From Hygrocybe punicea (Eukaryota > Basidiomycota > Agaricomycetes > Agaricales > Hygrophoraceae), in contig OY744461.1 in assembly GCA_963556145.1 (NCBI GenBank), forward strand, positions 1,054,001-1,118,000: a DNA stretch of 64,000 nt, in the 5' to 3' direction. How positions within the stretch are numbered: position 1 is the stretch's first letter; the number at the start of each line of letters is the position of its first letter. The notes below the pieces were generated by a model. That model saw nothing but the letters and a program-made list of their open reading frames with translations. It searched no databases and was not told where the DNA came from. Of the stretch, positions 35,306-45,398 are shown one piece after another. The position numbers and the translations under genes were made by a program.

Positions 35306-38300
35306 ATGTCCACAAGCACCAGTACTCGTACCCCAGACATGATGCCCCTGCTAGGGCAGAAGTCTGCCCCAGCTAAATTCAAAGGAAGCTATGAAGAAGT
35401 CAAGAGATTCTTAAGGCATTACAATCAAATGTGCAAATCCTATGCTGTTTCTGATAAAGAGAAATGTGAAAGGATTGTAGATTACTGCTCCACCAAAGTA
35501 GTCAAGCTCATTGAAGCCCTGGAGAGTTACATATCCCAGGACTGGAATACTCTTGAGAAAGATATTACTCGCTACTTTGATGCTGCCCTAAAGGAAACAA
35601 GATACATTGTTAGAGATCTCATGACCCTTGCACGCATTTGGAAACTTAAGCAGATCAGAACTCTCACCAAATGGAAGCAATATGAACGCAGGTTCATTAC
35701 TATTGCAGGATGGTTAGAGAGCAAGAAGAAGATCTCTGCAGATGAAAAGGCTGCATACTTCTGGCATGGAATCAACAAGAACCTCAGACATATCATTGAG
35801 ACACGTCTCAACACTGGATCAACACCTTTAGATGTCACATCTCCATTCCCTATGAAAGATGTCATTAAGGTTGCAGAAACTCTATTTGAAAGGAATAGGT
35901 TTGACATGAATCTAGCAGATTCAGATTCAGATATACCAGGAAGACTAGACAACTCTGTTTCAGAAGACTCTGATACAGATGATTCATCAGAGTATGATAC
36001 AGATAGTGACTATGAAGCCTGCATCAAGAGAAAGAAAGCTAGCAAGAAGAAGAAGGCATTCAAATCCAAGGCATATGATTCAGATGATGAACTTTTTAAG
36101 AAGACAGTAAGGAAAGAAACTGAGAAGAAAGATAATGGCAGGAAGGGGATAGACAGGAAGTCTACCTCCACATCATCATCACACCAGAATGAAGTAGAGT
36201 CTTTAATCAAGCAAATGGGAAAGCTTTCTTTGGATGATATTAAGTATGGACTAGCATACTATAGAGCCTTGAAGCTAGATCCAGACATTGCTCACTGTAT
36301 TAGCCCACCTGAGTTGAAACAACCTCAGCAAAAGCAAGCACAGTCACAGCAAACACAAAGACCTCCCTTCAAAATCTCAGCTGCCAATAGTGTTGGCCTT
36401 CCACCAAACCCTTCTACTAGTTCGTTTACCCCTACCAATTCGTTTACTCCTTCCAATGAACAAAGAGGACCCATGACCTGCTATGGTTGTGGAGGACAAG
36501 GACATGGAATGCAAACATGTTTCCAAATAAATGAATTACTCAAGACAGGCAAGATAACCAAGGATGGTCTTGGAAGGATTGTTTATCCAGATGGCTCAAT
36601 AATTCGCAGAAATATGGGTGAGACATTTGTACAAGCAATTGATAGACATGTAGCTGAAAAGGCCAGCAATGTCCAGTCACACTTCTATGTATTACAAGAT
36701 CAATTCTCTGATTACTATCAATCTGATGCTGAAGAAGATTTTGAAGCATATACTATACCTACAATCAAGGAAGAAGAAATACAAATCCTGCCTGCAGTCA
36801 GAGGACCACAGAAAATTGGTGCAGCAAGGAAGGAAGTATTAGATGGAGTATATCCTCCCACAGGTATTAAGGCCAAAGGAAAAGAGAATATAAGGCCTAA
36901 TACAGTACTGCCACCCATTCCTAAAGGCCCAGTCAAACCCGGCCCTCTTTCAGCACAGAAGCAAGCTCAAGCACATGTACCCGCACCATTACCTTTTGCT
37001 CTCAAGAAGACAAACCCATTCCATCCTACAGAAGATCTGCATACAAAACAACCTGTTCCAATGGATATAAGAGCCCCAATACATATTCCTTCAGACACAG
37101 ATTCAGATGTGGAGATGATAGATCCTTCTCCAACAAAGCCAGCCAAGACTCATATACAAGGACACAAGGCAAACATAGATAAGAACAAGATCATGGCTGA
37201 AAGACATAATGCCATAACTCGTCCAAAGCCCACTCCCAGACAATCTGAAATTTCAGTCAATATTGGAGAAACTCAAGTTGTCAATCAAATCCTTGACACA
37301 CCAGTTACCCTGCGCGTTCGTGAAGTATTAGCTTCTTCCAAGGAATTATCTGAGCAATTAACAGACATGATCAAGAGAAAGAATGCAAAGGTATCTGCCA
37401 TTGCAAGCTCATTCATAACCAAGGATCGTGGAGTGTTAATCAGGCTTCAGATGGAATGTGATAGAAGACCTATTGAAGCCATCATTGACACTGGATCCCA
37501 GTTAAATGTGATTAGTAAAAAAGTCTGGAAAGAAATTATCCAAAGACCTATGGATGTAGGAAAAATTCTCACAATGAATGATGCTAATGGAGGCGAAGGA
37601 ACATTAAAAGGATTGGTCTCAGAAGTTCCATTGACTTGTGGTGGTGTCCTTACCTATGCCAATCTTTACATAGGAGAGACAGTGCCATTTGATTTATTAC
37701 TTGGAAGACCATGGCAAAGAGGCAACTATGTTTCTATTGATGAAAGAATAGATGGTACATATTTAGTATTCAAGAATCCTGAAGATTTGACAAACAGATT
37801 TGAACTAATGGTCACACCAAGCCATTCTCAAGTTAATCACATCAGAGGAGCTACTACTGCCCATGCCTCAACATCCTATTTATGCACTTTACCTATGGAA
37901 CTTGAAGAAACCACTACAATTCCTTTAACTAAGTCTTATGAACAAAATAAGGCATTAGTCCGCTATAATCCGCAATTTCAAACTCCGCTTAAACCGAATT
38001 ATTTTACCGAAATGATTACATGCTTACAGGATAAGTCTTATTTGGATAAGGATAAGTCTGAAGTAAAAGGAGATAAAAGTATCTCATGCTTCAATATCCC
38101 CAAAAATGCATATGATGGCTCGAAACTTTTTGCATTGTCCATAGCCCATTGTGATGACATGAACAATGAAGAATCTGAATTTTCTAAAAGGAGAAAGATA
38201 AGAAATGGATTTTCACACCAGGGAAATTTAGATAGGAATTGCTATAAAAACTCTGAAGAAATGGGAGAGACAGTAGCCATGTCTGCTGCACAAACCCCCC

Positions 38301-41287
38301 AGATCCCACCTTTTATGATCAATAACCACCCTCTTCCTCTCCCTGTAGAAGGGATCCACTCCAATGGTCATCCAGATGCTGGCCGACTTATCACTTCCTT
38401 TTTGGGAAATTCCCTTGATTACCAATCTCCCCATTTAAGTAAATTTTTGATTGCTGCCACTGTAGGATATAGGCTTTCTCCGGGGATTGATTCCCTTGGT
38501 GTTCCTTTTGAGCATGGAATTTTATTAAATGCTTCTCTAGCTACAATAAATTCTCCAAGTGTCCCCCCCTCTTTAAGGATGGGACATTTAGTTTTTCAAT
38601 TTTACCCATTTGCTAACCCTTCTACTGAGGAGAACTTTTCTCCTCCCCCTGTCCCTCCTCCTTACATAGAGGACTTTTATTCTTTCCCAGTGACCACTCG
38701 TGACCCTCGCACGCGCCCCGGCGACATTATTCCGCCCTTAGAACCGCCCCGTAACCCCATTAACTTACCGGTCACGCGGATTCCCACGGTTGGCTCTTCT
38801 GTCCCCACTATCACGCTCACTGGCGAGGACGACCGCGAATCGTTGTTGACCAACGACGAGGCGCGCGGTTGGAGCCCAATCGAAGGCTGGGAATGGGACT
38901 ACGAGGTGGGAAAGATCCCGCTTCATCTGTTCACTGACAAACGACTTCCACTACAGTACACGGAGCGTGGCCGTAGACGCCCCTCCCTGACTACTACCAT
39001 GCCTCCGGAAAATACTTCGACCCTCGCAGATGGTACCACGGACCTTTCCGCGACCACGGACAGCAATTTCTTTCATTTCCGGGGATCCGAAGTCCACTCA
39101 ACGGCCCCCACCAATGACATTCACCATTCCGCCCTCGACATCAGCCGCGACCTGTTCGAACATACAGATCGTGACGGATACGAGGCAGGTGATGAAGGGG
39201 AAGTAGAATGGCCAGGTTGCACGGTGTGTACTAGGCACCCCGCTCACGAAAAATGCCCGGATTTTACCTCACTCACGAAAAAGCCTTCTTTTGACGATTA
39301 TACGGCCCCGGCGGCCACCGTTCAGCTCGCAATACGCACGGAACCCATGAACGGCCACAACGCCATCCCTGATAGTGACCTCCTCGACGTTATTATCCCC
39401 ACTTCTCCGCGCGCGCCGTTAGTTGCATCCCTCCTCGAATCCACTAACTATATACCGGCAAATCATGAACGTAGCGCCCCGGCGGCGCTCGTTTATGACC
39501 ACGGACTCCCACCTGGTCTCAATATGCCGCTTGATGCCCATTTACGCGACACTTCGCCCGGTCTCATCAATCACTACCCCACTTCCGCGAAAACCCCCGA
39601 ATTTGTTTTCCCTGCTGATGACGACTGGGACTGGCCCGTCGGCCAGGTCAGATATATCAACCCCGTCGTGCTCGAACCGCCCCGCATGCTTTACAACCAC
39701 GCAGAGGTAAATTACGCATTTCCACCCCCTCCTCATGCCGAATTGGGACGCGAGCCGATTTCCCGGCCCCCCAGCGATCCGGACCTCTTATCAGACGTCT
39801 CCAACCATGCCACCCCTGGTTCCGATGTAGGAAACATTTGGTTCCCTGCTACTTCTTATTTGCCTACTCCCCCTTTTACCCCCTTTAATAGTAGTGAAAA
39901 TTTTGTACCTTTAGTCTCTAGCTCCCCTTCTATGTCTTTTGATGATCTATATGGTGATTTAGAATATTCTCCTAAGTCTCCTATCTTTGAGGAAATTTTG
40001 CCAGATTTAAATAATAATAGTGATAATTATTTATATTCTTCAAATAAATACATAGATATTAAAAATACTTCTATGTCTGTAGATTCTCAATCATCTTCTT
40101 CTGTTTATTCTGGGAGTGACTCTGAAAATAAGGCTGTCAAGATCCTAAGCCCCAAACCAGATCCACTCACCATCATTATTCCTCATACCACTTCCATAAA
40201 TTCATCTCTACCTCAGCCTTATCAGGAACCTGGATCTAGGACTAGACCTATCAGTGTGTCCTCTTCTGAGGACATTAATTCATCTTCTGATGAATCCATG
40301 GACACAGACTCAGATGAAGAATTAGAATGGTTCGCTTGGACTAGGTCTGATTCCCCAGATTCAGAAGCAATAACAGAATTTAATTCAGACCTCAGTCAGG
40401 CCATTGAAGAAGCCCAGCAGCCGCTCGATTCCCCTCCAGGCTTGATATCGCTTTCGCCTACACCACCCCCACTTGAAGATATACCTTTGTTACAATTGCC
40501 ACCTGTCTCAGACAATACTTGGTCCTTGCCAGAGGGTGAGGAAATCAATACCCCCTCTGATGAATATGCCAGACTTCCATTTGATCGTGCCAATGCCTTA
40601 AATGCAGGAGAACGCATTTCGCCCTTATTTCCCTCCAAGGATCCCAGATCCCCATTTAGTGTCAGATCAGGCCCATTATATCCAGAATCCAATCTACTCA
40701 CTCAGCTTCGCATGGAAGCACCTCCTATTCGCCCTCAATCACCCATTCAAGTGTATTCCTTCACCATCTCCAATGCTGGCTCCTCTCATCAGGACTTAGC
40801 TGCTGCAAGAATCTTAACAGCTGAGCCAGACCACATGTCTACATTTGATGTTCACATCAGTTTCCTCAAAGCTATTAGAGGATCCTTGGTTGAAGGCATT
40901 CGTAGAATTGGATTCAAGCTAGCCACCCCTGACTGGAGGGCCCTCATCAATGAAAGGCCTTCAAATGACCCCGTCCGCTATTATTTCAACCACAAGTGTT
41001 TACTATTTCGGTTTCTGGAAGAAGGAGTTTCTGAAGGACTACCTGAACCTGCAACAGAGCATTTTAGGCCCCTTCACTTCACAGAGTCAAACCCTCTCCT
41101 TGAAGAAGAAGAAATCACCTTCCTCAAAAATTCCTCTATCATCTTTCGCTCCAATCGCCGCATGTTACTCTCTGATGCTATCAATGCAGTCTTGGATATG
41201 CGCTTTCGCCGCCCTGAAGCAGTGGCAGATTTGCTTAAGGAAGGATATTTTGATCCTCCCAAATATCACAAGTCCACAATTACTTAG
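35306..41287 (+). CDS. Gag-protease polyprotein of the LTR retrotransposon, 1993 aa
   Basis: Starts at ATG 35306 (MSTSTSTRTPDMMPLL), 68 bp after the LTR. Residues 20-200 are a gypsy-type Gag region (KFKGSYEEVKRFLRHYNQM), then acidic/Lys clusters. A CCHC zinc knuckle is at C392-x2-C395-x4-H400-x4-C405 (CYGCGGQGHGMQTC). An aspartic protease has DTGS with D728 and LLLGRPWQRGN about 80 residues later. After the protease comes an unusual 1150-residue extension, Pro- and acidic-rich, with no domain I recognise. Its middle part (about residues 1128-1511, 38690-39840) is clearly more GC-rich than the rest. Gag packages element RNA; the protease would mature the polyproteins. It overlaps Pol by 338 nt in another frame. 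The length is far above typical gypsy Gag. Confidence 0.9.
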   Translation: MSTSTSTRTPDMMPLLGQKSAPAKFKGSYEEVKRFLRHYNQMCKSYAVSDKEKCERIVDYCSTKVVKLIEALESYISQDWNTLEKDITRYFDAALKETRYIVRDLMTLARIWKLKQIRTLTKWKQYERRFITIAGWLESKKKISADEKAAYFWHGINKNLRHIIETRLNTGSTPLDVTSPFPMKDVIKVAETLFERNRFDMNLADSDSDIPGRLDNSVSEDSDTDDSSEYDTDSDYEACIKRKKASKKKKAFKSKAYDSDDELFKKTVRKETEKKDNGRKGIDRKSTSTSSSHQNEVESLIKQMGKLSLDDIKYGLAYYRALKLDPDIAHCISPPELKQPQQKQAQSQQTQRPPFKISAANSVGLPPNPSTSSFTPTNSFTPSNEQRGPMTCYGCGGQGHGMQTCFQINELLKTGKITKDGLGRIVYPDGSIIRRNMGETFVQAIDRHVAEKASNVQSHFYVLQDQFSDYYQSDAEEDFEAYTIPTIKEEEIQILPAVRGPQKIGAARKEVLDGVYPPTGIKAKGKENIRPNTVLPPIPKGPVKPGPLSAQKQAQAHVPAPLPFALKKTNPFHPTEDLHTKQPVPMDIRAPIHIPSDTDSDVEMIDPSPTKPAKTHIQGHKANIDKNKIMAERHNAITRPKPTPRQSEISVNIGETQVVNQILDTPVTLRVREVLASSKELSEQLTDMIKRKNAKVSAIASSFITKDRGVLIRLQMECDRRPIEAIIDTGSQLNVISKKVWKEIIQRPMDVGKILTMNDANGGEGTLKGLVSEVPLTCGGVLTYANLYIGETVPFDLLLGRPWQRGNYVSIDERIDGTYLVFKNPEDLTNRFELMVTPSHSQVNHIRGATTAHASTSYLCTLPMELEETTTIPLTKSYEQNKALVRYNPQFQTPLKPNYFTEMITCLQDKSYLDKDKSEVKGDKSISCFNIPKNAYDGSKLFALSIAHCDDMNNEESEFSKRRKIRNGFSHQGNLDRNCYKNSEEMGETVAMSAAQTPQIPPFMINNHPLPLPVEGIHSNGHPDAGRLITSFLGNSLDYQSPHLSKFLIAATVGYRLSPGIDSLGVPFEHGILLNASLATINSPSVPPSLRMGHLVFQFYPFANPSTEENFSPPPVPPPYIEDFYSFPVTTRDPRTRPGDIIPPLEPPRNPINLPVTRIPTVGSSVPTITLTGEDDRESLLTNDEARGWSPIEGWEWDYEVGKIPLHLFTDKRLPLQYTERGRRRPSLTTTMPPENTSTLADGTTDLSATTDSNFFHFRGSEVHSTAPTNDIHHSALDISRDLFEHTDRDGYEAGDEGEVEWPGCTVCTRHPAHEKCPDFTSLTKKPSFDDYTAPAATVQLAIRTEPMNGHNAIPDSDLLDVIIPTSPRAPLVASLLESTNYIPANHERSAPAALVYDHGLPPGLNMPLDAHLRDTSPGLINHYPTSAKTPEFVFPADDDWDWPVGQVRYINPVVLEPPRMLYNHAEVNYAFPPPPHAELGREPISRPPSDPDLLSDVSNHATPGSDVGNIWFPATSYLPTPPFTPFNSSENFVPLVSSSPSMSFDDLYGDLEYSPKSPIFEEILPDLNNNSDNYLYSSNKYIDIKNTSMSVDSQSSSSVYSGSDSENKAVKILSPKPDPLTIIIPHTTSINSSLPQPYQEPGSRTRPISVSSSEDINSSSDESMDTDSDEELEWFAWTRSDSPDSEAITEFNSDLSQAIEEAQQPLDSPPGLISLSPTPPPLEDIPLLQLPPVSDNTWSLPEGEEINTPSDEYARLPFDRANALNAGERISPLFPSKDPRSPFSVRSGPLYPESNLLTQLRMEAPPIRPQSPIQVYSFTISNAGSSHQDLAAARILTAEPDHMSTFDVHISFLKAIRGSLVEGIRRIGFKLATPDWRALINERPSNDPVRYYFNHKCLLFRFLEEGVSEGLPEPATEHFRPLHFTESNPLLEEEEITFLKNSSIIFRSNRRMLLSDAINAVLDMRFRRPEAVADLLKEGYFDPPKYHKSTIT

Positions 41288-44200
41288 TGATTTGTTTACT
41301 CTTGCAACAATATTTTTGCCCCTATGTCAAACCTCTCTTCTTTATATCTGTCTGTACTACATTTTATTACTTGATGTGATAGTGTACAAGTTTATATTTT
41401 CAAAGACTATTCAGGATTTGACATCCTTAGCCAGCCCTAGTATACCTGTGTACAAACAAACTGAACTGACAAATATAACTTCTGTCAGACTGTATGAAGA
41501 GGACCCTCAAAATTCTAAGCATGAAGATAAGCCACTAGAACAATTCAGTGTATACTATGAGACTATTAAGGATAGCCAAGAAACAACTATGCCTATTTTA
41601 GTCTACCCAGAAGATGAAGACAATCAAGATTACAATCTTAATGAAGTACCAAATAAGCAAGAAAGTGCCTCAGAAGAAGCAGACTATTACTACATTATAG
41701 GAGAAGGAACCTTAATATGTGAAGAAGGAGACATTCTCATATTCCCTTGTGAAGAAACAGATAGTCAAGGATATCCATTAACACTTACAGCTTACAAAAG
41801 AGTGGACAAGAAAATAAATCCTGTCCCTGGAACCTTTCCAGAAGATGCACGTGTTACAAGGAAATTTCCCTATGACCCTCTTTCCACATTACCACCACTT
41901 CCTATGATACCACCAGACTTCATACCTACAGAGAAGCTTACATCTGAACGTCTGAAGATACTCAAGATAAACAATGATGGATTTCTTTGGCCAGAAGAAG
42001 AAAAATTATTTACTCACCTCTTGTCACTTAACCAAGATGCTATTGGCTTTGAAGATACTGAAAGAGGCACACTTAAGGAATCTTACTTTTCACCATACAT
42101 CATCCCTACTGTCCCACATGTACCCTGGGCATTTCGAAATATTCCTATACCACCAGGACTTAGAGAAAAAGTCATGGATGTTTTGAAGAGAAAAATAGAT
42201 GCTGGTGTATATGAACCAAGTCAATCCTCTTATAGGTCAAGATGGTTTTGTGTAAGCAAGAAGGATGGAAAACTTCGTATAGTCCATGATTTGCAACCTC
42301 TCAATGCAGTTACAATACGTGATGCAGGCCTTCCTCCAATACTAGATGAATTTGTAGAACCTTTCGCTGGTCGCCAATGCTATACAGTCTTCGATTTACT
42401 ATGGGGATTTGATGCTAGGAAAGTACATCCTACATCTCGTGACCTCACTGCATTCATGACACCACTGGGATTACTTCGTCTCACATCACTTCCCACTGGA
42501 TTCACAAATTCACCTGCAGAATTCCAACGTTGTATGTGCTTCATCCTTCAAGATGAAATCCCTCATACTGCAAATAGCTTCATTGATGATTTACCTATAA
42601 AAGGACCTTCATCCATTTATCCTGATCAAGATGGAAGACCAGAAGTTTTACTAGAAAATCCAGGAATCAGAAGGTTTATTTGGGAGCACGCTCAAGATGT
42701 ACATCGCATTATGCATCGCCTTGCTTGTGCAGGAATGACAATATCAGCTAAGAAGACACAACTTTGCCGCTCAAGTGTCGTGATCGTAGGACAGAAATGC
42801 ACTCCGGAAGGACGTTGTCCTGATGATAGTAGAGTACAAAAGGTTTTGGACTGGCCCCCACTCAAGACTCCCAAGGATGTTAGAGGCTTCCTAGGTCTCT
42901 GTGGAACAGTTCGCATTTGGATAGAAAATTATTCTGCACTAGCCAAGCCACTAGCAGAGTTATTCCATAAAGGAGCAGAGTTTATATGGGATGAAAGAAG
43001 ACAAGCAGCTTTCCAGGCATTGAAAGAAAAGGTTTCTTCAGCACCTGCACTCCGCTCTATTGATTATACATCAGATAGACCCACATATTTATCAGTAGAC
43101 AGTAGCCATATTGCTGCCGGTTTTATTTTATCACAAGAAGATGAAAATGGAAATCGTCGCCCTGCTAGATATGGTTCAATACCAATGAGTGAAAGAGAAT
43201 CCAGATATTCACAGCCAAAACTGGAGTTATATGGACTATACCGCGCGTTACGCCACTGGAGACTGTATTTAATAGGAATAAAGAATTTACATATAGAGGT
43301 AGATGCCAAGTTTATAAAAGGCATGCTCAATGAACCGGATTTACAACCTAATGCAGCCATAAACAGATGGATTCAAGGAATTTTATTATTTGACTTCAAA
43401 CTTATTCATGTACCTGCAACCCAGTTTAGGGGACCAGATGCACTTTCTCGCAGAGAACTTGCAGATGATGAAGAAATTGAAAAGCATGATGATTCATGGC
43501 TAGATGATATTGCCTTGCTTGTTCATGTTCCTGATCCACATGAAATAAGAAAATTTAGCTTCACTGTCCCTACCAAATTGCCATACAAGGCCATCACACT
43601 CCCTTCAAATAATGAAATTAAATTACAACAGGACAAGATACTCATTCAAGTAAAACATTTTTTATCCACATTGGAAATGCCTTCAACAGATACCTTGCAG
43701 GCAAGAAGAAGATTTCTGAAGAAAACTGGACAATTTTATTTAAAAGATGATAAACTGTTTAGAAGAAATGGCCAGAAAATGCCTTCATTAGTGATTATGA
43801 ATGCAAAGAAAAGAATCGCCATTCTCACTCAAGCTCATGAAAACTTAGGTCATAAAGGAGAACAAGCTGTGTTTGACTTAGTCAAACTTCGATTTTTTTG
43901 GCCTCATCTCAGAGCAGATGTCCATTACCACATTTCATCATGTCATCAGTGTCAAATTAGGAGCTTGAAGAAAATCGAAATTTCCCCTACAATTTCTACC
44001 CCTACAGCAATTTTTCAAAAGGTATACATTGATGTAATGTTTATGCCACCTTCAGGAGGCTACCATTTCATTGTAGCAGCACGTGATGATTTATCAGGAG
44101 CAACTGAAGTAAAAGCTCTAAGATCAAACAATTCACACAACTTAGCAAAATTCTTCTGGGAACAGATCTATTGTCGCTATGGTGCCATTGAACATGTAGT

Positions 44201-45398
44201 TACTGATAATGGAGGAGAAGTCAAAGGAGCATTTGAGTCTCTGCTTAGAAGACTAGGAATTCCTCAGGTTCGCATATCACCCTACAATAAGCATGCAAAT
44301 GGTGTAATAGAAAGAGGACATTTTACTCTACGTGAAGCCATAGTCAAGTCCTGTGAAAAAGATAAGACTGGAAAAATCAAGAATTGGCACAAGCACGTAG
44401 AGTTAGCATCATTTGCAGACCGAATTACAGTCAGCAGTGTTACTGGATACTCACCTTATTATCTACTCCATGGCACTCATCCTATACTTCCCTTTGACCT
44501 AACAGAAGCCACATTTATGGTTGAAGGTTTTTGCTCAGGACTTTCTACATCAGATTTGTTAGCACTCCGCATACGTCAGCTTGGAAGACATCAAGAAGAT
44601 ATTGATAAAGCAGCAGCTGTGCTTAAACAGGCTCGCTTCATATCTAAATTGCAATTTGATCAGAGATTTCATAGACGATTGCAAAAACGTGATTATCAGC
44701 CAGGAGAACTAGTTCTAGTATATAATAGTCGTTTGGAGATGACTATAGGAAAATTCAAGACAGACCCTCGTTACCTTGGCCCATATGAAGTTGTCAGACA
44801 AACAAGAAGAGGAACTTATGTTTTAAAAGAATTAGATGGTGCTGTGCATGCTGAGCATTATGCAGCATTTCGGATTTTACCATACATTTATCGAACTGAC
44901 CCTATCCTTTATGAAATAGCAGACCAGGAAGATGAAGCTGCTGAAGTAGAGGATTGCTCAGTAAATCAGTTAATATCTCTTAAATCAGGAGACATCACAG
45001 ATATTATTCTTGCCATCAAGCCAGAATTTGCTGCACACATTGCATCACGCACAAAGAATTTTGAATTTAGAAAATATCAAGTTCCAGCCACTGTCTGTCA
45101 CATGTGGCTTTATGAAACAACGCCAATCAGTTCCATTACAGGTGTCATTACAGTTGGTTCAGTAAAAATACCAGGAGAAGTCAATGACCCCTCAGGTCTT
45201 GGCAATGATGACTTTGATGCAGGTTTAAAGTTGTCAAAATATGGTTATCCTATATATCATCTTCATCAGTTACCAGTGCCACTATCTGCAGATTTACTCC
45301 AGAAAAGATACAATACCATTATTCCTCACCGCTATTGTATAGCCCCACACTCATTCATTCAAGAATTTCCTTTTTCTGCATTGATTCCGATATTCTAG
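40950..45398 (+). CDS. Pol polyprotein (RT-RNase H-integrase) with C-terminal ASCH-like domain
   Basis: 1482-aa frame, +1 relative to Gag-protease, overlapping it at 40950-41287; expression could use a +1 shift or an internal start. RT: LRIVHDLQPLNAVTIRD, then SFIDDLPIKGP with D546-D547. RNase H: YLSVDSSHIAAGFIL. Integrase: HHCC finger HENLGHKG...CHQCQ, then D1028 (YIDVMFM), D1086 (TDNGG) and E1121 (NGVIERGHF), a DD35E triad. LGPYEVVRQTRRGTYVL is GPY/F-like. Residues about 1345-1450 read DIILAIKPEFAAHIASRTKN, then FEFRKY, then MWLYETTPISSITGVITVG and YHLHQLPVPLSADLL, the pattern of ASCH domains (PUA-like nucleic-acid binders). I know no gypsy element described with one. RT and integrase calls are firm; ASCH is strong by motif but untested. 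Confidence 0.9.
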   Translation: MKGLQMTPSAIISTTSVYYFGFWKKEFLKDYLNLQQSILGPFTSQSQTLSLKKKKSPSSKIPLSSFAPIAACYSLMLSMQSWICAFAALKQWQICLRKDILILPNITSPQLLSDLFTLATIFLPLCQTSLLYICLYYILLLDVIVYKFIFSKTIQDLTSLASPSIPVYKQTELTNITSVRLYEEDPQNSKHEDKPLEQFSVYYETIKDSQETTMPILVYPEDEDNQDYNLNEVPNKQESASEEADYYYIIGEGTLICEEGDILIFPCEETDSQGYPLTLTAYKRVDKKINPVPGTFPEDARVTRKFPYDPLSTLPPLPMIPPDFIPTEKLTSERLKILKINNDGFLWPEEEKLFTHLLSLNQDAIGFEDTERGTLKESYFSPYIIPTVPHVPWAFRNIPIPPGLREKVMDVLKRKIDAGVYEPSQSSYRSRWFCVSKKDGKLRIVHDLQPLNAVTIRDAGLPPILDEFVEPFAGRQCYTVFDLLWGFDARKVHPTSRDLTAFMTPLGLLRLTSLPTGFTNSPAEFQRCMCFILQDEIPHTANSFIDDLPIKGPSSIYPDQDGRPEVLLENPGIRRFIWEHAQDVHRIMHRLACAGMTISAKKTQLCRSSVVIVGQKCTPEGRCPDDSRVQKVLDWPPLKTPKDVRGFLGLCGTVRIWIENYSALAKPLAELFHKGAEFIWDERRQAAFQALKEKVSSAPALRSIDYTSDRPTYLSVDSSHIAAGFILSQEDENGNRRPARYGSIPMSERESRYSQPKLELYGLYRALRHWRLYLIGIKNLHIEVDAKFIKGMLNEPDLQPNAAINRWIQGILLFDFKLIHVPATQFRGPDALSRRELADDEEIEKHDDSWLDDIALLVHVPDPHEIRKFSFTVPTKLPYKAITLPSNNEIKLQQDKILIQVKHFLSTLEMPSTDTLQARRRFLKKTGQFYLKDDKLFRRNGQKMPSLVIMNAKKRIAILTQAHENLGHKGEQAVFDLVKLRFFWPHLRADVHYHISSCHQCQIRSLKKIEISPTISTPTAIFQKVYIDVMFMPPSGGYHFIVAARDDLSGATEVKALRSNNSHNLAKFFWEQIYCRYGAIEHVVTDNGGEVKGAFESLLRRLGIPQVRISPYNKHANGVIERGHFTLREAIVKSCEKDKTGKIKNWHKHVELASFADRITVSSVTGYSPYYLLHGTHPILPFDLTEATFMVEGFCSGLSTSDLLALRIRQLGRHQEDIDKAAAVLKQARFISKLQFDQRFHRRLQKRDYQPGELVLVYNSRLEMTIGKFKTDPRYLGPYEVVRQTRRGTYVLKELDGAVHAEHYAAFRILPYIYRTDPILYEIADQEDEAAEVEDCSVNQLISLKSGDITDIILAIKPEFAAHIASRTKNFEFRKYQVPATVCHMWLYETTPISSITGVITVGSVKIPGEVNDPSGLGNDDFDAGLKLSKYGYPIYHLHQLPVPLSADLLQKRYNTIIPHRYCIAPHSFIQEFPFSALIPIF

